Shown one piece after another: positions 15,594-22,612 of a DNA stretch of 25,765 bases. Made by a program: the position numbers and the translations under genes. The stretch covers positions 1 to 25,765 of the forward strand of contig URRJ01000008.1 of assembly GCA_900550205.1 (NCBI GenBank), given 5' to 3'. The notes under the pieces are model-generated. The model ran no database searches and had not been told where the DNA came from. It saw nothing but the letters and a program-made list of their open reading frames with translations. This DNA is from an uncultured Collinsella sp. GTDB lineage: Bacteria > Actinomycetota > Coriobacteriia > Coriobacteriales > Coriobacteriaceae. Within the stretch, counting starts at the first letter, position 1, and each line of letters starts with the position of its first letter.

Positions 15594-16016
15594 TTGTTCT
15601 ATATCCCGTTTTGGCTGTGCGCCTTTGCCGGTGCGCTCATCGATGCCCGTGAGCGGCGGTTTCCTAACGCGCTCGCCGCTGCCTGTGCCGTGGCGGCATT
15701 TGCGGGCGTCTGGCTTGATCTTGGCCTGAACACCGCACTTGACCACGCCGACCTCGCGGTCATCGTGTACTTGGCTCTCGTGTTGACCGAGTCCCTCTGG
15801 CGTCGTGTTCGTCAGGCCCCCGGTATCGGCATGGGAGATGCCAAGGCGCTCTTTGCCCTTTGCACCCTCGACCCTTTGGGTGGCATCGTTGCGTTTGCTA
15901 CCTCGCTCCTTGCACTTGCTGTCGCATGCCTCATCACAAAATCGCGCTCCTTGCCATTGCTGCCGTTTTTAGTGCCGATATTTGCCATAATCGAGATCGT
16001 GGGTAGTACGCTGTAA
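15594..16016 (+). CDS. small A24-family prepilin peptidase
   Basis: A polytopic membrane aspartyl protease of 140 residues that would remove the leader peptide of type IV pilin-like proteins. The two catalytic aspartates expected for family A24 are visible: Asp17 in LIDARERRFPN and Asp82 in GIGMGDAKAL (the GxGD motif). There is no N-terminal methyltransferase domain, as in the short TadV/archaeal-like members. The start is TTG at 15594 with GAGGGGG five bases upstream; the only Met inside the frame is in the active site, so no ATG start exists. No pilin, ATPase or secretion genes are in the window, so its substrates must be encoded elsewhere. Confidence 0.8.
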   Translation: MFYIPFWLCAFAGALIDARERRFPNALAAACAVAAFAGVWLDLGLNTALDHADLAVIVYLALVLTESLWRRVRQAPGIGMGDAKALFALCTLDPLGGIVAFATSLLALAVACLITKSRSLPLLPFLVPIFAIIEIVGSTL

Positions 16017-16047
16017 CCGTTTGCGCGCCCTTTTTAAGGAGCATGCC

Positions 16048-17295
16048 ATGGCAATCAATCAAGAGACAGCCGCCATTAAGGCGCGCATGGATCGCATTCC
16101 CGCGGCGTTGTCGCCCGAGCTGGTCGAACGTATCGCCGCCGACCGCGCCTCGGGTGTCGTTAACCCTTATCGATGCAACGATGACCAGGTCATCCGTCGT
16201 GTTGATCGGACTGCGGACCAAGGCACGCTCATGCGTCCGGCCTTTATGCGCGATGCCGAAAAGATTCTTCATCTGCCCGCGTACGCCCGATACGCCGGTA
16301 AAACGCAGGTCTTCAGTTTTCGCAGCAACGACGACCTGTCGCGCCGCGGCCTGCACGTTCAGCTTGTTTCGCGCATTGCACGCGATATCGGACGTGCTCT
16401 GGGGCTCAACTGCGATCTGATTGAAGCGATTGGCTTAGGCCACGACTTGGGTCACACACCCTTTGGCCATGCCGGCGAGCGATTCCTCAACGATATCTAT
16501 CTCGAGCGCACGGGTCGTTATTTTTCCCATAACGTGCAGTCGGTCCGCGTGCTCGATGCACTGTACGGTCGCAACGTGTCGCTTCAGACGCTCGATGGTG
16601 TGCTGTGCCACAATGGCGAGTACGAGCAACGCGTGTTTGATCTCTCGGATATGGGTTCCTTTGAGCAGTTCGACCAGACGGTCGAGGACTGTATCGCCAC
16701 AGGCTATAGCGCGATTGAGCACCTGCGCCCCATGACGCTCGAGGGCTGCGTGGTTCGCATCTCGGATATCCTTGCCTACGTGGGGCGCGATCGCCAGGAT
16801 GCCATTGCGGCAGGTCTGCTGTCGCCCGATGCTTTTGAAGATGGCCTGGGCGGTGCGTACAACAGCTGGATCCTCACGCATGCCTCCATCGATATCGTTG
16901 AGCACAGCTATGGCAAGCCGCGCATCGAGATGAGCGAGGTCCTGTTTGAGGAAATCCGTCGGGCCAAGCGCGAGAACTACGAGAAGATCTATAGCAAGGG
17001 CGGCATCGAAGGCGACTCTGAAGCGGAACTGCGCGAGGCGTTCGAAAAGCTCTACGACCGTTGCCTGCTGGATATAAACGAAGGCGACGAGTCCTCCTAC
17101 ATCTTTAAGCACCACATTTCGCGCATTGAGCAGCAGCTTTCCTACTACGACCGTACCTATGCATGGCAGGATGACAAGGACCAAGCCGTGGTGGATTACA
17201 TTGCGAGCATGACAGATGGCTATTTCTGCGAGCTCACAAGCAAGCTGTTTCCGGGACTGAAGTTTCCGCACCGTACCTATATTAACGAACGGTAG
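16048..17295 (+). CDS. dgt: dGTPase-like HD-domain hydrolase
   Basis: A metal-dependent HD phosphohydrolase of the deoxyguanosinetriphosphate triphosphohydrolase-like family, 415 residues, which splits dNTPs to deoxynucleoside and triphosphate. Visible signatures are SFRSNDDLSRRGLHVQLVSRIARDIG with metal ligand His103, GLGHDLGHTPFGHAGE with His132 and Asp133, and VLCHNGEYEQ. A C-terminal domain follows, including YVGRDRQDA and IEMSEVLFEEI. The ATG at 16048 has AAGGAG six bases upstream. It follows the peptidase gene by 31 bases and probably shares its transcript. By lowering dNTP pools it would fit with thyA and the reductase elsewhere in the window, but no link is shown. Substrate preference among dNTPs is unknown. 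Confidence 0.92.
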   Translation: MAINQETAAIKARMDRIPAALSPELVERIAADRASGVVNPYRCNDDQVIRRVDRTADQGTLMRPAFMRDAEKILHLPAYARYAGKTQVFSFRSNDDLSRRGLHVQLVSRIARDIGRALGLNCDLIEAIGLGHDLGHTPFGHAGERFLNDIYLERTGRYFSHNVQSVRVLDALYGRNVSLQTLDGVLCHNGEYEQRVFDLSDMGSFEQFDQTVEDCIATGYSAIEHLRPMTLEGCVVRISDILAYVGRDRQDAIAAGLLSPDAFEDGLGGAYNSWILTHASIDIVEHSYGKPRIEMSEVLFEEIRRAKRENYEKIYSKGGIEGDSEAELREAFEKLYDRCLLDINEGDESSYIFKHHISRIEQQLSYYDRTYAWQDDKDQAVVDYIASMTDGYFCELTSKLFPGLKFPHRTYINER

Positions 17296-17310
17296 TTCGT
17301 ATTTATTCGG

Positions 17311-17316
17311 TATACT
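17311..17316 (+). promoter_or_regulatory. -10 element upstream of rarA
   Basis: TATACT matches the -10 consensus well, 26 bases before the earliest ATG. There is no clear -35. GTTCGT occurs on both sides (17295-17300 and 17317-17322) and its complement at 17285-17290, so a bound regulator is possible but speculative. Confidence 0.4.
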
Positions 17317-17356
17317 GTTCGTGGAAAAAAGTTTTTGATTGATGCACGGGATGGCT

Positions 17357-18706
17357 ATGGACGACCTATTTTCTGCTTCGACGCGCGAGCGTTCCTTTCA
17401 GAATGCACCGCTTGCGGTGCGCATGCGCCCCAATTCGCTCGACGAGTATGTGGGCCAGCAAAAGGCCGTCGGTAAGGGCTCGTGGCTGCGTGCCGCGATT
17501 GAGCATGACGTGCTGTCGAGTGTGATTCTGTACGGGCCGGCCGGTACGGGCAAGACGACGCTGGCCCACATTATCGCCAACCATACTAAGAGTGAGTTTG
17601 TCGAGGTCAGCGCTGTGACGGGCACCGTAAAGGACTTGCGCCGCGTGATCGACGAGGCCAAGACGCGCCTGAATACCTACGACCGTCGCACCATTCTTTT
17701 CATCGACGAGATTCACCGCTTCTCTAAGTCGCAGCAGGATGCCTTGCTGCATGCGGTTGAGAACCGTACCGTCATTATGATTGGCGCCACGACGGAGAAC
17801 CCGTACTTTGAGGTCAACTCGGCATTGTTGTCGCGCGGTCGCGTCGTGGAGCTTGAGCATCTTAAAGACGAGGATATCGCCACACTGATCGAGCGTGCAC
17901 TCGAGGCGCCGCAGGGTTTGAACGGCAAGTTCTCGGCCGATGAGGATACGGTTAAGACTATCTGCACGCTGGCTGCGGGCGACGCTCGCTCGGCGCTCAC
18001 GACGCTCGAGCTTGCGAGCGAGATTGCCGTCACGCGCCCCGATACCGAGGGAACGCCAGCGCCGGCGGCGGGGGAGCGCTATCCCATCACCGTGGATGAC
18101 GTGAAGATTGCCAACCCGCGGCGCGGTTTTTCGTATGACAAAAACGGTGATATGCATTACGACATCATCAGTGCGTTCATTAAGTCCATGCGCGGTAGCG
18201 ACCCCGATGCCACGGTCTACTGGCTTGCGCGCATGATTGACGCGGGAGAGGATCCCAAGTTTATTGCACGCCGTATTATGATTCATGCTTCTGAGGACGT
18301 TGGCAACGCCGACCCGCAGGCGCTTTTGGTGGCACATGCCGCGTTTAAGTCTGCCGAGGTCATTGGCTATCCCGAGTGCCGCATTAACCTGGCTCAGGCT
18401 GCACTCTATGTGTGCCTGGCGCCTAAGTCCAACGCGTGCGAGGCTTCGATCGATGCGGCGCTTGCCGATATCCATAACAGCGGATTGCGCGAGGTGCCCA
18501 GCTATCTTCGCGATCGTCACCGCCCCGGCAGCGACGAGTACGGTGTATACAAGTACCCGCACGATTATCCCGAAGGTTGGGTCGACCAGCGCTATTTGCC
18601 TGAGGGGTTGGAGCGCGGCGCGTTCTGGCAGCCTGCGGGCCGCGGCTGGGAAGAGTGGCGTGTGGAGCAAAGCGAACGCGACCGGAGCGGTAACGCGCCC
18701 AAGTAG
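17357..18706 (+). CDS. rarA: replication-associated recombination AAA ATPase RarA/MgsA
   Basis: A clamp-loader-related AAA+ ATPase that acts at stalled replication forks. About 449 residues. It has a RarA-typical N-terminus (APLAVRMRPNSLDEYVGQ), Walker A GPAGTGKT (60-67), Walker B FIDEIHRF with Asp117 and Glu118, sensor 1 ATTENPYFEVNSALLSR, arginine finger context GDARSALTTLELA, and the tetramerisation/C-terminal domain (YDKNGDMHYDIISAFIKS, IASEDVG-like HASEDVGNADPQAL, YKYPHDYPEGWV). In-frame ATGs occur at 17342, 17351 and 17357; I chose 17357 because GGGA lies five bases before it, but the N-terminus may be up to five residues longer. It follows the dGTPase gene by about 60 bases. Confidence 0.95.
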   Translation: MDDLFSASTRERSFQNAPLAVRMRPNSLDEYVGQQKAVGKGSWLRAAIEHDVLSSVILYGPAGTGKTTLAHIIANHTKSEFVEVSAVTGTVKDLRRVIDEAKTRLNTYDRRTILFIDEIHRFSKSQQDALLHAVENRTVIMIGATTENPYFEVNSALLSRGRVVELEHLKDEDIATLIERALEAPQGLNGKFSADEDTVKTICTLAAGDARSALTTLELASEIAVTRPDTEGTPAPAAGERYPITVDDVKIANPRRGFSYDKNGDMHYDIISAFIKSMRGSDPDATVYWLARMIDAGEDPKFIARRIMIHASEDVGNADPQALLVAHAAFKSAEVIGYPECRINLAQAALYVCLAPKSNACEASIDAALADIHNSGLREVPSYLRDRHRPGSDEYGVYKYPHDYPEGWVDQRYLPEGLERGAFWQPAGRGWEEWRVEQSERDRSGNAPK

Positions 18707-18801
18707 GTCATTGGCACCACCCACATTCCCCTTGGGTATCTTTCCCCTTCTTTGGGGTACCATGAACAGCGTCTGTATTTCGATTTTTCCTGGAGGCTTG
18801 T

Positions 18802-19392
18802 ATGAGTCCCATTCAAATCGCCCTGCTGGTGCTTGCCATTGCCGGCGTGTGGGCCATCGTTGAGCTCGCGCTTACCCTGCGCAAGACCCGCAACGTTGTC
18901 GACTCGCTCAATAAGACCGTGAACGACCTCAACAACACCATCGCCGAGGCGCAGCCGGTGGTGGCAAAACTCGACGGCGCTGTCGACGAGCTTACGCCGG
19001 CACTTGCCCAGATGGAGCCGCTGCTTAAGTCGAGCAAGACGGCAGTTGATGCCCTTACCTCCAATCTCGTCGAGGTTGAGGCGGTTGTCCGCGATATTTC
19101 CGAGGTTACGGGCAGCATGGCCGAGGCCAGCAATGCTGTGTCGAGCGTGACTGATTCTGCGGCAGGCGCCGTGCAAAAGCTCTTTAATAAGGTGAAAGCC
19201 CCCGCAGCCGACGCCGAGCGCAAGCTTTCCGCTGCGGCCGAAGCCGAGCAGCCGACCGAGCGCGTCCTGATTGGCGAAGCCGGGGACGAGGCCGCCGCGG
19301 ACGACGATGATGGCCAGAAGCCTGTTGGCAAGCCGACTCAGTATTACACCTACACACCCGCCCAGACCTCCGAGGAGTCCTGTGATGAGTAG
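18802..19392 (+). CDS. DUF948-type membrane-anchored coiled-coil protein
   Basis: A 196-residue protein with one N-terminal membrane helix (about residues 5-25, IALLVLAIAGVWAIVELAL). A long helical region of regularly spaced hydrophobic residues follows (about 35-135), typical of the DUF948 family and of chemoreceptor-like coiled coils. The tail is acidic and disordered (DEAAADDDDGQ). TGGAGG lies five bases before the ATG. The family's function is unknown; it is often described as general stress-associated in Bacillales. Here it is the first gene of a sigma-factor operon: its last codons overlap the start of the anti-sigma-like gene by eight bases, so its level is probably coupled to theirs. 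It could be a membrane sensor or scaffold for the sigma pathway, which is inference. Confidence 0.8.
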   Translation: MSPIQIALLVLAIAGVWAIVELALTLRKTRNVVDSLNKTVNDLNNTIAEAQPVVAKLDGAVDELTPALAQMEPLLKSSKTAVDALTSNLVEVEAVVRDISEVTGSMAEASNAVSSVTDSAAGAVQKLFNKVKAPAADAERKLSAAAEAEQPTERVLIGEAGDEAAADDDDGQKPVGKPTQYYTYTPAQTSEESCDE

Positions 19393-19762
19393 CGAAGCAA
19401 CCTGCCCCATTACGCTGACCGTTGCCGGTGACCCACGTCTGGCGCGCCTGGTGCGTATGACGGCCGCCAACGTTGGCGCGCTGTGCTCTATGTCCGTCGA
19501 TCGCATCGAGGACATCCGTATGGCTGCCGAGGAAGCCTTTATCTTTGGCTGCACGGCGGTTGATTCCGATGACATTACGATCAGGTTCGATGTCGACGAG
19601 TCTCACGTTGGCATGACCTTTACCTTTGGTGATCAGGCAACTGTCGACGAAGATGACCAGGCTGCCGTATATGCCGAGCTCATTTTGGCGAGCGTGTGCG
19701 ATTCCTACGAAAAGACTTCGGCGCCCCTGACGCTTTCCCTCGACCTCAAGGCGGATATCTAA
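19385..19762 (+). CDS. RsbW-like anti-sigma factor with degenerate ATPase site
   Basis: A 125-residue protein aligning by eye with RsbW/SpoIIAB-type serine kinases that hold SigB/SigF-class sigma factors. The N-terminal half resembles RsbW closely (VAGDPRLARLVRMTAANVG, then IEDIRMAAEEA). In RsbW the N-box reads EAxxNA; here it is EAFIFG, so the metal-binding Asn is Phe54. The glycine motifs of the ATP lid (DxGxG and GLGL) are also missing: the corresponding part reads FGDQATVDED and YAELILASVCDSYE. It is therefore probably unable to bind ATP or phosphorylate an antagonist, but could still bind the sigma factor encoded two bases downstream. No RsbV-like gene is present nearby. Start ATG 19385 overlaps the DUF948 gene. 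Confidence 0.8.
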   Translation: MSSEATCPITLTVAGDPRLARLVRMTAANVGALCSMSVDRIEDIRMAAEEAFIFGCTAVDSDDITIRFDVDESHVGMTFTFGDQATVDEDDQAAVYAELILASVCDSYEKTSAPLTLSLDLKADI

Positions 19763-19763
19763 T

Positions 19764-20555
19764 ATGACCGAACGTTCCCGGAGCGGTAAGACCGCTTGGG
19801 ACAAGGAGAAAACCCGCGAGCTGTTTCGTCGCTATAAAGAGACCGGTGATCCGGATGCTCGCGAGCAGCTCGTCATGTCCCATATGAACCTGGTAAGGTT
19901 TCTTGCCAACAAATTTAAGAATCGCGGTGAGCCGCTCGACGACCTGATGCAGGTTGGCTATCTGGGCCTGCTCAAGGCGATTGATCGTTTTGACCCCGAG
20001 CGTGGTCTCGAGTTCACCACGTTTGCCACGCCCACCATTCTGGGCGAGATTAAGCGCCACTTCCGCGACAAGGGCTGGAGCGTGCGCGTGCCGCGCCGTC
20101 TGCAGGAGCTCTCGGCTAAGGTCAACCAGGCCACCGACAAGCTTACCAACGAGTTGCAGCGCTCGCCCAAGGTTGAGGAAATCGCCGAGTACCTGGGCGT
20201 GACCGTCGACGAGGTGCTCGAAGCTATGGAATCGTCCTCGGCCTACACCTCGGTGCCCATCGAGGCCCCCGGTGCGTCCGATTCCGACGATGCGCCTTCG
20301 ATTCTCGACCGCTATGCCGATGATGACAACGAGCTCGACTTTACCGATGACCGCCTGGTGATCGAGGAGGCCATTCGCGATTTCTCGCCGCGCGAGCGTG
20401 AGGTTATCGAGCTGCGCTTTGTGAAGGGCATGACCCAGATTGAGATTGCCAAGAAGCTGGGCATCTCGCAGGTGCAGGTCTCGCGCCTGCTTCGTCGTAC
20501 CCTTAAGAAGATTCAAGACAAGATTGACCCCGACGGAGTGATGGTTCGTTCATGA
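19764..20555 (+). CDS. SigB/SigF/SigG-family RNA polymerase sigma factor
   Basis: An alternative sigma-70 family factor of 263 residues with regions 2, 3 and 4 but no region 1. Region 2 includes VRFLANKFKNRG, DDLMQVGYLGLLKAIDRFDP and FTTFATPTILGEIKRHFRD. Region 3 covers VPRRLQELSAKVNQATDKL, and region 4 has the DNA-binding SPREREVIELRFVKGMTQ and EIAKKLGISQVQVSRLLRR. This is the group used for general stress or sporulation in Gram-positive bacteria; Coriobacteriia do not sporulate, so a stress or surface role is likelier. The start ATG is one base after the preceding stop, and the stop overlaps the next start (ATGA). This is the only regulator of its kind in the window, and its neighbours are its likely control proteins. 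Confidence 0.95.
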   Translation: MTERSRSGKTAWDKEKTRELFRRYKETGDPDAREQLVMSHMNLVRFLANKFKNRGEPLDDLMQVGYLGLLKAIDRFDPERGLEFTTFATPTILGEIKRHFRDKGWSVRVPRRLQELSAKVNQATDKLTNELQRSPKVEEIAEYLGVTVDEVLEAMESSSAYTSVPIEAPGASDSDDAPSILDRYADDDNELDFTDDRLVIEEAIRDFSPREREVIELRFVKGMTQIEIAKKLGISQVQVSRLLRRTLKKIQDKIDPDGVMVRS

Positions 20556-21964
20556 ATGAGCACCCCCAACAATCCGACCGCATACTGCGCGATACCCGCA
20601 TTCTGACGCTTCGCATTTGGGCCGTCGTCGGTTGCATCGTTATCGCCGCTGTCATCTTTAACCTTATGGGCATCCTGGCGCCGGTTATCGAGTTTCTCGC
20701 TGTCGGTTCTATCATTGCTTTTGTGATGTCGCCGATCACCAACTGGCTCGAGCATCACGGCGTCGGTCGTGGCATCGGTTCGCTTGTCGCGCTCATCGTG
20801 GTTGTGGCGGTGCTCGTCGGCGTCGTCTGCATCCTGTCGCCGATTCTGTTCGGCCAGATTATGGAAGTCCTGAGCCGTCTGCCCGCACAGCTTCGCGTTG
20901 CGGGCGGCGACCTCAATGAGATGATCTCACACGCCAAGACGCTCAACAACACGCCGCTCAAGGAGTATCTGGACAACAATCTTTCTTCGCTGGTTACCGT
21001 GGCGTCGAAGTATGTCTCGCAAATCGCTGCCGAGCTCGGTCGCGGTGTATTCCCGCTTATTACCAACACGGCCTCGCAGCTGTTCGTCATCTTCCTGGGC
21101 CTGGTGCTTGCCTATTGGATGGCCTGCGATTACCCTCGCATGCACCATGAGATCTGCACCATTATCGGACAGGAAAAGGAGACCTCGTACCGCTTTATGG
21201 TCGCTATTCTGTCGCGCTCGGTGGGCGGCTACATGCGCGGTATGGTCGTGACGTCCATCTGCGGCGGTTTCCTCGCCTTTATCGGTTTTATGATCATCGG
21301 TCATCCGTATGCGGCGCTTATGGCCATATTTACCGGTATCATGCATTTGGTTCCGGTCGTAGGCCCCTGGGTGAGCGCTGCAATCGCGACAGTGCTCGGT
21401 TTCATGTTCAGCCCCATGTTGGCGTTATGGACGCTCATCGTGACGATGGTCGCGCAAAACGTCACCGATAACGTGATTTCGCCTAAGGTTATGCAGAGCT
21501 CGGTGCAGGTGCATCCCATCATGAGCCTCACGGCGCTCGTTATTGGTTCGGCGCTCATGGGTCCCATTGGCATGATCATTGCCATTCCGCTGTGCGCAGC
21601 CCTTAAGGGCATTTTCGTCTACTACTTTGAGAATGAGACCGGCCGCCAGCTTGTGGCATACGACGGCGCCGTGTTTAAGGGCACGCCGTATCGCGATGCC
21701 GAGGGCAATCCGGTCGCCGCCTATGACGCGCTTGGAGACGATACATTCATTTACGAGTCCGAGCTCATTGGCAACGAGACCGCGCCCGAGGCCCAGGCAA
21801 TGCCCAAGCCCGAGCTCGAGAATCCCTGGATAAAGCTGTCGGGTCTTCAGCCCGATGCGACGGGTTTCTTCAAGAACCCCTTCGCCAAGGATGACGATTC
21901 CGATACGGACGACGACACCAAATCCGGCATCGACGGCTCTATGGACGATTCGGATTCCAAATAG
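20552..21964 (+). CDS. AI-2E family (PF01594) membrane protein
   Basis: A 470-residue polytopic membrane protein of the AI-2E/YdiK family. The first two helices (IWAVVGCIVIAAVIFNLMGIL, VIEFLAVGSIIAFVMSPI) are followed by a long amphipathic extracytoplasmic stretch. The conserved second half includes SVGGYMRGMVVTSICGG, GIMHLVPVVGPW and NVTDNVISPKVM. Members include exporters of autoinducer-2 and of sodium or protons, so the substrate is not known; the family name does not establish quorum signalling. After residue 390 there is an unusually long acidic tail (DDDSDTDDDTKSG). Its ATG overlaps the sigma-factor stop (ATGA), so the two are co-translated; the protein may be part of the sigma regulon. 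No clear terminator follows. Confidence 0.9.
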   Translation: MNEHPQQSDRILRDTRILTLRIWAVVGCIVIAAVIFNLMGILAPVIEFLAVGSIIAFVMSPITNWLEHHGVGRGIGSLVALIVVVAVLVGVVCILSPILFGQIMEVLSRLPAQLRVAGGDLNEMISHAKTLNNTPLKEYLDNNLSSLVTVASKYVSQIAAELGRGVFPLITNTASQLFVIFLGLVLAYWMACDYPRMHHEICTIIGQEKETSYRFMVAILSRSVGGYMRGMVVTSICGGFLAFIGFMIIGHPYAALMAIFTGIMHLVPVVGPWVSAAIATVLGFMFSPMLALWTLIVTMVAQNVTDNVISPKVMQSSVQVHPIMSLTALVIGSALMGPIGMIIAIPLCAALKGIFVYYFENETGRQLVAYDGAVFKGTPYRDAEGNPVAAYDALGDDTFIYESELIGNETAPEAQAMPKPELENPWIKLSGLQPDATGFFKNPFAKDDDSDTDDDTKSGIDGSMDDSDSK

Positions 21965-21979
21965 GCCCTGTTAGTCGAG

Positions 21980-22417
21980 CTACTTCTTTGCCGGAGTTGT
22001 ATACGAAACCGCTATACCCGCGGCAATTGCCATCAGGCAGCTCGCGATGAATCCGAACTCATACTTCAAAATGTTTGTTGCGGTCAGGGCGATAATCAAC
22101 ACTGTCGCAATTTGCAGAATTATCATTATTACGAAGAGATTGATTCCTTGTTTGGCCGAAGTCGTTGAATGAGTTTGGCTTTGTAGATTCAGGTTGAAGC
22201 AGACAAGAAAAGCGACCAGTTCGCTTGATACGGGGCCGACTACATAGAAAAAGATTGCGTCAATGAAACCTATGGTGTTGTAAGTTGTTTCGCCGGAAAA
22301 CACAGCGTATAAAGCATATCCAAATCTTGGGTGATTCATGTATAAGTCCGAGAAGACGAAGAGCGTCAATATTGCTGCTGTCAGAAGTGCATTCAAGATA
22401 AATCGTTTGGTATTCAT
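21980..22417 (-). CDS. small four-helix membrane protein, function unknown
   Basis: A 145-residue protein that I do not recognise. Four hydrophobic segments are visible at about residues 6-25, 49-75, 93-113 and 120-139, with short charged loops and a lysine-rich C-terminus (TPAKK). GGAAGGAG lies eight bases before the ATG at 22417, a strong ribosome site, which supports a real gene. The frame is open much further upstream, but that part is antisense to alaS and not coding. Base composition is clearly richer in A and T than every neighbouring gene and codon use is mixed, suggesting recent arrival. It is oriented against both the sigma operon and alaS. No ordinary promoter is certain; a TAAAAT lies just upstream on its strand. 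Confidence 0.7.
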   Translation of the reverse strand: MNTKRFILNALLTAAILTLFVFSDLYMNHPRFGYALYAVFSGETTYNTIGFIDAIFFYVVGPVSSELVAFLVCFNLNLQSQTHSTTSAKQGINLFVIMIILQIATVLIIALTATNILKYEFGFIASCLMAIAAGIAVSYTTPAKK

Positions 22418-22510
22418 CGGTCGCTCCTTCCGGATGATTCTTAAACGGTATTTTACCAAAACCATTTTTTCAAAGGATTGCTTAGTCCTAAATAACGTGC
22501 ACTTTCGCTG

Positions 22511-22540
22511 GAGGGTCGCTGTTTGGCGGCCCTCTTTTTT
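22511..22540 (+). terminator. terminator directly upstream of the alaS promoter
   Basis: GAGGGTCGC (22511-22519) and GCGGCCCTC (22526-22534) form a nine-pair stem with one G-U pair around TGTTTG, followed by six T's. It would stop plus-strand transcription entering from the sigma operon or from a short local transcript. No T-box or other leader features accompany it. Confidence 0.8.
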
Positions 22541-22566
22541 GCACAGGCGCGGTGGGATGGTAATAT
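22539..22566 (+). promoter_or_regulatory. alaS promoter
   Basis: TTGCAC (22539-22544) and TAATAT (22561-22566) are 16 bases apart, close to the consensus. The -35 begins in the last T's of the terminator just upstream, an economical arrangement that insulates alaS. Confidence 0.65.
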
Positions 22567-22612
22567 CGTTACGTTTGAACTGTTTCGATGTGAAACCGAG
22601 GAGATTCCCTCT

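Noticed and set aside
18730..18745. GGGTAT upstream of the sigma operon as a SigB/SigF-type -10 (autoregulation)
   Set aside because: GGGTAT is present, but no GTTT-type -35 is found at the expected distance, so a self-regulated promoter is not supported.
20552..21964. Quorum-sensing exporter as the function of the AI-2E family gene
   Set aside because: The family name comes from one member; other members move ions, and there is no luxS or lsr gene in the window.
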